From positions 118,109-182,108 of the forward strand of contig MNCI01026399.1 in assembly GCA_015680685.1 (NCBI GenBank): a stretch of DNA of 64,000 bases, given 5' to 3'. The notes below the pieces were generated by a model that was not told the origin of the DNA, ran no database searches, and worked only from the letters and a program-made list of their open reading frames with translations. Positions within the stretch are counted from its first letter, which is position 1. Every line of letters begins with the position of its first letter. This DNA is from Gnetum montanum. Its lineage: Eukaryota > Streptophyta > Gnetopsida > Gnetales > Gnetaceae. This document shows positions 12,201-24,200 of the stretch, in pieces. A program made the translations under genes and the position numbers.

Positions 12201-15200
12201 ATCAAATGTTGGGAATTAAAAGCATGAAATACAGATAATTTTACCAAGGTATGGAATTTTTATCCTTTACAGGTTTGGCACCAAGTCTGGAGTATAAACT
12301 TCTTTTTAACAAAACCCTCAAAGGAAAATGCGTTTTTCCGATCTCATTCTTAGCTGGCAAGCTTTTACACTAAATAATATAGTGAAATTATTTACCTCAC
12401 TGTATACCAAAGATAATCAGATGCATCCTTTGTTACCCTGATGTGTTCCAACAAGCCCTGTTTACGGAAATGAGGAAATCTGACTGCTCCAAAAGGTTCT
12501 TGAAATTCTTCCCAGTTCTCATTGGTACTATAACCCATAAAACTGTTACCTAACCCAAAGTTCAAGTAAGTAGCATTTACCGAAGACGCTGGCCTGACAG
12601 TTACCTGCAACACATGTCAAGAACTTGGAATTGAATTCTATAGGACATGCATCTGAACAACAAATATTATACAAGACACCTCCACAAAATTGACTGACTG
12701 AAAAAAAAATATTACCAAGAAAAACTGTAAACATTTAATTTGTTTCAAAGATTTAAAGGAGGATAACCAATAAAAATAAACTTTAAAAAATCACATATAT
12801 TGAAACGTTTTCGCCAAAATTTTCTTCTTCCTGACATTCCCAAACGGTTGCAGAATTAACAAAAACCTGACATATTCCCGTGACGATATGTAAAAATTTT
12901 GATTATAAAATTGTTCAATTTTTGACATTTCTAGCTATTTCCCATTTGCCCGTGCTTCTTTAAGCCATATCCCCATGCAGGCTATCCCATAAATATGGGA
13001 TTGACACTTTCAGTGATGATTAGGGCATCTTTCTAGGCTCTAACGAAGACTACCTTGCATTCACAGCAACCTAAATGCATATTTTTTCAACGTCACTGAG
13101 TAGCACAAGTAGAATTTGAAACCTTGATCTAACACATTCATAGGAACCCACAAAGAACATGTGTTGTTCAAGGGAAATAAACGAAGCTTTCGCTTCAATT
13201 CTACCAATACTTCTCAATAAGGGAACATACATACAGTTAAGCTATAACTTTTGATACACCACTCACAATCCTATTTAAACTCTTAAATCCAAAATTACAC
13301 GATTTCCTACACACTCCAAAAATTAATTACAACTGTTTTAATTTATGCACAGATCATAAACGTATTTTTTAAATTATCGGCACGATTGCCATTTTTCTCA
13401 AAACATTAGTGACAGCTGACCTGCTGAAAATGATTTAAAGAAATAACAACATTGATCATGCACATAGTCCAACAAACAACTAGGAATTTTTAATTCACCT
13501 TTGCAGTGTTGAATTCTGCATTTTTGCAGTCAGGCAATATGCTGACAGACCAGGCAGGAAGTACATAAGTGTTTCCTTGAAAGGTCACCTTTACATCTGA
13601 ATGGTTATCCATATTTGACAGAAAGGCTGCACATGACCCTGCTTCACTATTATAAACATGTGCCTGAACAATCGTCAATGTAATATAATCAGTCTCACTA
13701 TTAATCAGTAAAAAAAATCATAAATGCCATCAAAGTTTACAGTGTATGTAAAAGACTTCTAGAGAAAACTCTACCTCCTGTGCTGGACCTAGAGAGAGCA
13801 TCTCTAGAGCTCCATAAAGTAAGGAATTGCTGCAAAGTCTGATTATCATGTTCAAATTTTTTAAATGACCCCATTTGGGTTGATTGATGATTCCTGTAAA
13901 GTTGGAAACGTTGTTAGATCCTAAAAACGGTTTCAGAAGTTGTCACTGAAGATTTTCTGATACTAAAATAGGAATGACTAGTGCATACCATACTCATCTA
14001 TGGGAGCATCATAATCATAGCTTGTTGTAATAAATGGTCCAGCAGTTCTGCCAAAGTTTGTACCTCCATGGTACTTGAAGCAAATTATTCAGGTTAGCAA
14101 AACTCAATATAGATGTAAAGAATCACATCATTCAAAATGCATTTTTCAGAAAACACCTAACTGGTGTAACTTATCATGTTAATGAATTAATGATTATACC
14201 AGTTGTGAACTGCATGTCAGAAATATTTACAACTAAATCGCCCTACAGTTACATTTAACAGAAAAATTCATTATTCGTATAACAAAGAAAAATGGCTTTC
14301 TACTTGCTAAGCATACCATTGAGATTTGAATTTCCCCGACATCCATCAAAACTTGATTTCAACATGTATATCATTTCCCTCCATGACACGCAAAAACCTT
14401 TCTCATAAACCTTCCAAACTTATTCCACAGGTTGATTCCACATTCTGGAGTTTTACAGTGACAAGAAATCGTGTGTTCCATGATGATTGGAAGAAACCTA
14501 CATTGAAATGTCATGCCATCTTTTTTATAGTTTTATCAAAGTTTTTGTTCCCAACAATGGTACGGAGAAAAAACTTTATTCAACGTATCTTATGTCAGAT
14601 TTAAAGATGTATTTCACACTTAATGGTTTCCTCTTCAGTGTTCCATGTGTCTATACAAAAATCTACCAGCTTCTTCTGCACAGTTGTCTATTCTTGTTTT
14701 CTCTTTTTTTTCTTTTTTTCTTTTTCTTTTCGTTTTTTTAACGTGTCTGAAATGTGCTCCCTTTTCGTTTGATTGTGACCTTTTACCCTGAACGTGGCAC
14801 TACTCTTTACCAAGCAAACACAACATTACCATAAGAACCAGCTGTAATCCATATTTGTTTCCTTAAGTCGGTTCTTAGCATTATCGAAATTTGCTTCTTT
14901 ATAGTCTCCATACTTTCCAAGAACCAAATAATCAACATAATTCTTTAGTGTAAATCAAATATGCTTAGAGCAATTAAGAAATTTTACAACTTTCATAACA
15001 CTGATATGTAGGCTTGTTTAATTCAGCAATAGTTCAACAGAGTTTGTTACAAAATGGCTGAATTTTACCATGTAATAATTCATATATGTTCCCTTTTTGG
15101 CAAAAAAGCGTGCAACAGCATATGCAATGTCCTGCACTGGCCTATGTGGTTTAGATCCTCCATGCAACTGGAACCTGCAGTAAAGTTTGTTGCGTATGAC

Positions 15201-18200
15201 AACAGTCAGGAACACATCCGGCACTTTTAATAATCTTTATATTTGCCAACTTTCTTCAGGTACCTCAATTAAAATATCATGTGTATCTGCTCTGGAAGTT
15301 AGTTTCAAAAATAAAGGTTTTATGCAAGAATGCCATTTTTAAAAATATAAAAATACACGTTCATGAAAGCTAGAGGATTGACCTTCTCTACAAACGTAAA
15401 AACACCATCAATCAAATTTAAAAGCTTTTGAAATTCAAGGAACCACAGAAATAAGAATCTCATCTGATTATGATCATCGTACAGCATTAGCATCTCTACC
15501 TACCAAGCTGTCCAATCCTCTGTCCACATCTTAGGCTTTTTGTCGGAGTAATGGAAGGTAAATGTGTCACCAAATGTGTCACCACAGTACATTCCGTTAC
15601 AAGTGTTAATCTAGACAACAAATTGATGAAACAGCAAATTTACGTTAACACTACAGAATTGTTGTATATAAGCATTTTTAATAAAATAACATTGATATTA
15701 TTTGTAGGTGTAGGCTAAAAGCTTACAACTGGATCTGGGGCATCTGGTTGCTTGCACATTACCCAAGGAACCCCTGTCTGTAATCGTACAGCCATTTCTG
15801 CCGCCCATTTTACGTACAACTGACCACCTTCTTTGAAAGAAGATTCCACATTTCCATACTCATTTTCAATCTACAAAATGTAATGAATAACAGGAAACAT
15901 AATAAAGTTTATTGTGACTGTGCACTTACGTAACACATTTCCGAAAAACATATTCAATAACAGTGCAGAAAGAGTAAACAGTTGCAATACCAACGAAAGG
16001 CATTGGATACTAACAACCACAGATTCTTCGAACATCCTTGGCAAACAAAGTGAGATAAAACAACTTGATTAACTGCTATTTGTAAGACAAACATAATCAG
16101 ATAATAAATGCATTCATCAATGTGTTAATCTATTAGGCAACGTTGGCGTCCACTAGCGAACACAAACCACAACAATTTTGATGGTTCAAACAATATTTGA
16201 ATTATAACAGCATTTTCCAAGATACTGACATCAATTTAAGTTGAAATAAAACTAGCTTAGTTATATATATTTATAATATATATCTATAAATTGGCCTATA
16301 GAATCTTATAAGATTACAAGTAAAAAGTTCTTTGAGTAAAAAATTTCACGACTTCTGGACGAAGAACAAGATTTAAAAACCCAAATTTTCATACCTTCTG
16401 GACGAAGAACAAGAGTTCTGTACCTTATTTTTTCTAAGGATGGGTTTTCTGAAAAAAAAATTCCATGAATTAGTGTATGCTCTCACCCTCGGCCGAATTT
16501 GATGATGATTGATGTTAATGTGGAGTGCCGGCCTCGGCCTCCACCTCCTGTTTCGTGCCCGATCCTGTTCGGCCCCCGATCAGTGCATTGTTTCTGTCTT
16601 TGGCCAAAATGCTAGATCTGCATCTGCGCAGAACTCGAGCCCTCCTGCTGCTGGTGAGAGCATACACTAATTAATGGAATTTTTTTTCAGAAAACCCATC
16701 CTTAGGAAAAATAAGGTACAAAACTCTTATTCTTCGTCCAGAAGGCATGAAAATTTGGGTTTTTAAATCTTGTTCTTCGTCCAGAAGTCGTGAAATTTTT
16801 TACTCAAAAGAACTTCTTACTTGTAATCTTATAAGATTCTATCGGCCAATTTATAGATATATATTATAAATATATATAACTAAGCAAGTGATCGCAAGTC
16901 GTCTTCTGCTGATGATTTAAACATAACAGATAGAAATATTATAAGACCATGGAATGCTCTATTGAATGATCATAAACATGTTGTAGAAATGATCAATGTA
17001 CAACCTTGCGTAATTGAAAATGTATAGTTACTGATATTTAAAATGGTAAAAATTAGTTGACAGAAAAGAAAAGAATGAGATCATTCTTTATTAGATTAAC
17101 AGTGAGCATAACCCTTGCATCCTCACAAATGAACACTACTCGGTCCAATTCTCCTTCTAAATCATCCGAAAAGCATTGAGGATGAAGAATAGATTGCCCA
17201 TCTTTGGCTCACATTCCAATGAATTATAATATTAATTGTAATCTGCTGATTGTTTTGATTCAAATTGACCCTATTTTCTTGGGGCATTACATTAATGATG
17301 TTTTCAACTTTTTTTGAAAATGTGTTGAGGCTTTGTAACCATCCAACAAATCCTTTGTAATTTCCTAGATGTAATTAAAATTTCCAGTTTTCAGTTTTCA
17401 ATACTAAATGGAAGAAGAGACGATTATATAAACCTTTTGCTACAATATTATATTTTTGTTTCAAATATTCAGTCTAAGGGCAACTAAAAAAGAACATATG
17501 GCTCATCTTTAAGATCTCTTGAACCGCATAGCCTACATGTTTTTTTTCTCTAAGATAAGTTTTTCTTTATGAATTTCCTCTAAGATAAGTTTCCAAATAC
17601 AATTTTTCTTGCCTTCTAGATTTGATCATAAATTTAACTTTGTTAGAACCCGTTGAACAACTTATATGTTTTAGATTTCTTTGTATCTCTTCCAATGAAA
17701 TATTGAAGTCTTTAATCCTTGTATCCCATCTCGATTTTTATGTCTTTAAGAACTACTTTAGACTTTATTAGATAGCTTCAGCTTGGGTGTTTGTACTTTT
17801 ACCTTTAATTCATCAATTTTGTGCCTTTTGAATAACCTCCTATTTTTTAGCACTAAGACCTGGTCTTCAAATGGTGCATCCATAGCACAATAGGATAAAT
17901 GATTGTCTAAAAGATTTATTTTTTGACCTGCAAAGCCCAAACCCCTAAGGCAACAACTTTTATTCCTTCGGCTATTTTGTCCTCCTATTGTTTAGCACTA
18001 AGACCTAGTCTTCAAATGGTGAATCCATAGCACAATAGGATAAATGATTGTCTAAAAGATTTATTTTTTGACCTGCAAAGCCCAAACCCCTAAGGCAACA
18101 ACTTTTATTCCTTCTGCTATTTTGTCCTTAATTCATTTATCCTGGAGAGCCAAGTATCTAAAAAGCAAAGCCTAATGTCTAACATTTTTTAAAATGGTAT

Positions 18201-21200
18201 AAACAACTTTAATCCTTTTTTATTTTGCCCTTAATACATTTATCTCACCAGTAATTATTCACATATTATTCACATCCTGAAGACCCAAGTATCTAAAAAA
18301 GTAAAGCATCCAATTATTACTAAATTTTTACTTATATTTATTAAGGCCTCTTGGAACCAATTTTAGAATTCCTTTTACTAAATTTTTTGGTTCTATAACT
18401 TGGTATTACCTACCAAGTAACATTGGGTTACCAAGCTAAGACTCTTACTACTAAATAAATTATCATTCCTGGAACACATGTTTTCAAAAGCATTTGGAAA
18501 GCTTGGCAGGTCTTACATTCTCATGTGAAATGGAATAATATTCATATCAATCCTACTTTCCTTTCTAAGGTTAGCCCTTGGTGGCTGCCCCTATCTCCTG
18601 CTCCTCTAGCCACCTCAAATGCTAGGACAGCCACCATTTGGTTTCAAAAGGGAGTTGTTTCCCTTAGATGTCTTCGTCTCACCAATTAGTGGATTACTTA
18701 GGATATGTTCGAAAACTTATATGGGGCTTCCAGAACTATGCACCAGTGCCTTGATAGACTTTATCACTTCATACATCAGTACTTGCATTTGGATGCTTTG
18801 GTTCCTAGTCTCTTCCATGGTCTTCAGTGAACTAATGGATCAAACCTTCTACCCTATAAACCACATGTGCCCTTTCAGTTGTTGCATGATTCCTCTATGA
18901 TTGTTAATCGCTGCAATCGATCATGGCACAAAGAAGAGTCTGAACTATTATGGAAAAATTTCAAATTCTTCGGCTTGTGCATTTCCAAATTTTATCTCAT
19001 ACTTCTAAATTAAAGTTAGATACTAATCAGTTATTTTATTGTTTGCAGCCTTGGAGCAGATACACCAACTCCAACTCGTGGACTCTTCCCAATCACGATC
19101 TACTACATCGGAGTGTGTTATCATAATTTTGAGCATTTTTAGCTCTTTGTTGTTCTCCTGGTCTTATTAACTCGTAGTTCTAGTCGACTCCCAACGTAAT
19201 GTTGCTCTTTGGAATGTACTCCCACACCCTGTAAAGGATTATGTATCAAAATGTTTTCCTTCAACATCTGCATTTGTCATTGTTCTTCTTCCTATTTAAC
19301 CATCAACAGATGTTGATCATGTAGAAAATTAACAAATCACTATCATTATTATGTTAAGTTAAACTTAATTGAAAGACTTGACCCATTAATCTCCATTGGT
19401 GACTACCACCAGGCCACGGCTTCTGATGAAGCACCTAAAGACAATGGTAATATTAACTTTTTTAACGGTTAAATTTTCCACAAATGATTGCCCCTAGGTA
19501 CTTAAAAGAAGGCTTTCTGGAAAAAGTGAAAAACACCGGAATCGAAAGTTAGCGCAGGAGAGCCCGAACAATTTGCGCGAAATTTGAATTTCATTTGGCG
19601 GAACCAAGAAAATACCGCATGAACCGAAAATGAAGTAAATCTGCAGCTGAAGATAACAACTGGATGCATCCAGCTGCATTGCTGGAGCAGGCCCGCATCG
19701 AAACACGAACATGGGGATTCAAGGTCTGCTCAAAGCAATGAAGCCATACATCAATCCTGTTCATGTCAAGAAATACGCAGGCAGACGCGTAAGAAACTGC
19801 TCGTTTCGCATATTTTAGATTTTAGATTTCAAGTTTGCTACAATATGCATTAGGGTAGAAAATTTCTCCTCTAAATCCTAATCGTTTATTCTGATATCCA
19901 TGTTTATTCTGCAACAGGTTGGCATCGATGCATATTCATGGCTTCATAAAGGAGGTACGCTTTTCTATGCGACGACACTTTAAAAAAACTTTTTGCCAAA
20001 ATTTTCTATGGGTTTCCTGAGCGTAGCGGAGTTCCGTGTCCTTGTTGACCTCCTCGTTGGTGAAACCGGAGCTTCCGCGTCAGCAGCGGCCCTGAAAATG
20101 CTCTCGTATGCATGTGAGTACTCGCGCAGGAACTCGGCGGACGCGGTGTCCGCCGGAGCCGTGCCTGCGCTGACGGAGCTTCTGGCAGAGGTGGAGAGCG
20201 TGGCGGTGTCGGAAAGGGCTATGTGCCTTCTGCATCTGCTCGTGCCGATAACCGAGGGTTGTTTGGCCATGGCGGAAAATGCGTTGGCTGTGCCGTTACT
20301 GTGTAGGAAGATCGGGCATGTGTCGGCAGTGCGAACGGCTGCCGCTGTGGGTGTTCTTCAGCGGCTGTGTAAGTCTGGGCAGAGATTGAACGTTCTGCAG
20401 GAGATGTTGGCGTGTGGATCTATCACGAAATTAGTGTTGGTGCTGCAAATGGAGTGTGATTCCATTACCAAGAAGCGTGCCATGTTGTTGCTGCGCATGC
20501 TTTCTAAGGAGTTCCAGGGATCCCTCCTGTGCTTAAACATTTGAGCATGTCGCAAGGAAGCGATTTTTCTCACGTCAACATTTTTTGTCTCTAGATTGTA
20601 GGTTCTGTACCCGTGCCTTCATATAAATCTTCTCAATGATGATCTGAGATCAGCAAGTGTAGATACCTTATATTTATTTATTGCAATTGAAAAGTTTGTG
20701 ACATTACTTATGTGAAAGCTGCTCGAGTTCGCATTTTGCAACTTAAATCTACAGAGTTTTATGACGATTGATGTTAATGTGGAGTGCCGGCCTCAGCCTC
20801 CACCTCCTGTTTGCACCTCCTGTTTCATGCCCGATCCTGTTCGGCCCCCCGATCAGCGCATTGTTTCTGTCTTTGGCCAGAATGCTAGATCTGCATCTGC
20901 GAGCCCTCCTGCTGCTGCTGCTCCGTGCACTGTTTTCACGTTCTGCATGATCTGTATTTCTATTTTTCAAAGGACATAACTTTTCATAACACGACGTTAT
21001 GCACAAAGTTGTGTTACCGAGATGGTCTGTCTGAATTTTAGTTACACATCATCGCGATGCACAAAGTTAGAATTTTAGTTACACGTCAGCGTTATTCACA
21101 AAGTTACGTTACCAAAATAGCCTATCTTTAATTTTACATGTCAGCGTTATTCACAAAGTTGCGTTACAGAAATGGGCCGTGGCAAAGTCAACGTTGATCA

Positions 21201-24200
21201 ACGTTACACACAAAAAATTAGTGTTACCGATTTTTGACTGGCGTATAGCCAAATCAAACAAAAAATAAAGAAAAATAATTACGGAAACCAAGCCCACATT
21301 GATATAGCATTGAGAAACAGATGCTAGCATTAGCCTATTTCCATTGCTGCCGATGAATCAATTGAGGAAACCAACCCCGAATTGTTAAACTAGAAAAGCA
21401 AAGACGAAGAATCGCTCTTTCATTTTCCCATCAACTTCGCAGGGCAATGTTTGTTTGTCAAAAAATTACTAACGAACCAAAGGAAGCCAAACCAGAATTG
21501 GTGGCCGGGAACATTACATAGAGGTAGTAGCATAATTCCATTTCACACTAACCGTAAACAATAAACGATAAACTTCCGAAACGCTAATGCATGTCATAAA
21601 CATGCAGAGAAACAGACATTATTCAACTTATTACTAGTACAAAATGAAAAGCATGTTTCTTATATCATCGAGAAAAGGAGTAATAACCACCAGATCGTCC
21701 TTATTTTCGGTTCCTCGTGAAGGCAACCATCCATATGAGATTGTTGCAAAACAAAATGATCAAAAAGAAAACAAGTGCCATTGGCAAACCCTAACGAAAG
21801 CTACGAATCAAACATGGACAAGATCCAGCCTAGTTGTTGACCGATTCATTGATTCATTCGGGAGGGATCTTGCGGAGAGAGGGCTTTTCAGGCTTGGCGT
21901 CGGTCCATTTGGAGACGGCGTAGTGAACTCTTTCGCGAGTGGTGGAGTCGGACTTGAAGGGCTCCTTGAGGCAGTTGCGCACCATTGATGCGCACAGATT
22001 CGCGTAAGCAACGTACGTCATGCCTGCTGCTCTGGTCGCCAGAAAGGCGCCGCTGCTGCCGTCGTCGCCACCGTTGTTGCTGCTGCTGCTGATGCCATTT
22101 CCTTCTTCTTCTTCTGCTACCGATTGCTGTACTGTTGCTCCTCCTCCGCTCGATCGCCGATCTCGTTTTATCTCTAAACGGGCCTCCCACGATATGCCTC
22201 CTATTCTTTAAAATCGTTTTGATTGAAATTATCCATCTTTATTTATTTCCGTTTGGCTTTCCTTTGTTTATAGATCTATGAGACTCTTGTGTTTACTACG
22301 TGGTCGCAAGTAAATACAAATAAAGTTCACACTCCCTTCATGTTCCCAATATAATCCAAAAGTGACGTTGAGCGTGTCTATAGGGAGTATACCCTCAAAT
22401 AATTTTTTTTCCTTCTTCTTCTTCTTTTTTTCTTAATAGCACAACGTCAACCCGCATACTAGCAGTAAGAGCGTCAAGGCTATTTCTATACTCCAAGTTT
22501 AACTCCAAACTTTGTCTACTAAAATGTCTTATGCCTCCCACAGGTGGAGAGTTCACCCCCTCTCAACTACCACATAAGCTAGTACAATAAGTTTATCTTA
22601 CAGATTTTCAAAGTTTTACTATTCACACGATGCCCCCCAACACATGTTCACCTCATATGAGATGAGTAGTCACATCAAACTCAAATCTCAAGTAGTATGC
22701 ACATGGAGAATTCACATGAGCTTTGTCTAGTTGATCTATGGTGATGTGTAGCATTTTCAAACCACAAAATTTATTATTTTCAACAAGGTCAAAGAAAAAA
22801 CGGTTTTAACAATAGAGAGCTCACCATGAACAATGGTTAGTAAACTCATACCCATGAGCTATTAGGTGAACTCTAAATTTTTGTACAATAAACTTATCAT
22901 GCAAGCTCATTTGGTAGTTGAGAGCATGTGAACTCTCCATGTGCAGGGGCCATGAGCTCTCAACTATTCAAACTATTTTTCTTTGACTTCATTGAATTTT
23001 TCAAATTGTGTGGTCTAAAATGTTCCATGTCATAGCAGGTTCACTAAACCAAGCTCATGTGAATTGTCCATGTGCATAACACAGAGATTTGAATTCAATG
23101 TGACTACCACATCAAAGTTCATATGGTACATAACTAAGCTCAAGTGAGTCGAACATGTGTAAGGGGCATCAGGTAGTTACCTCGTTGTTTAGCAAGAATT
23201 TAGAGGCAAGAGGTTGCTAGTTTGGAGATACATATAGTAAAAAAACAAATCTTGTTTCAACATCTCCTTACCCCCACTTGCCTTTCCAAATTCCAAGCTT
23301 CAAAAGTTATAGTTCCTAATCAAAGTTTCAATTCCAATAATTTATCATGGCCATGCCTTCCTAACCAATATTACAACTTTTCGTTTTATTTAAATTTTGC
23401 TAAAGTATTATGTTCTATTTAAACTTTGGTGAAGTATCATGTTAAGTAAGGCACATATAGTCAAAGTATAATTTTTTTTTCTTTTTGTCCAAAATAGGGT
23501 GAGGGTGGAAACTCAAAGTATTACTATATAATATTTACCCCCAAAACATATAGGTAAATTAGAACTTTATAAATTAACTCTCAAGATCAAATATGAAAGG
23601 AGGATTAGCATTAAGTTAAGAGCCAACTTTAAAATCTTGTTAAATCTTATGAACAAGTTCTTTTTCAAATTTTGCAAATGCTATGACATTCCTCAAATAA
23701 GATGTGCAGCAGTCATATGCCTTAGTTGCTAAGGAAAATGGGCAAGAGCTTGTTAGGGCAACCTCCAAAAATGACATGCAACGTCATCACCCATATGTTG
23801 TGAAAAGCATACAAAGGTTCCCACATAAGGGATAGGTGCAGGTGAAGAAGCAAGTCCAATGACAAAAATTTCAAATAGCAACTTGGAAACATTGCATTAC
23901 TAATCAAGGAAAGCCATTGAATGGAAGATCAATGAAGATATGGGAAAAAACAATTGAAGAAGATTTAAAGAATTTGTAAATAAACAGAGATCTAACCCTT
24001 TATAGAAGTGAATGGAAAAAAAAAACCTCATGTAGTCAACTCCATTTTGTTCGGAGAAGGCTAGGATGATGATGGTGAGAACTTTATAACTTAGTATTGC
24101 CCACTACAATCAAACCCATAACTTGAAGCTACCAAATCAAGAATCTTGCCAGTAGGCTAAATTTTCATTGTTTCAATTTCAATAATCCCTTTATACCAAA

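Noticed and set aside
20358-21006. Minus-strand frames opposite the U-box/ARM fragment and the duplicated segment
   Set aside because: GC-rich shadow frames; the plus-strand translation carries the recognisable ARM pattern.
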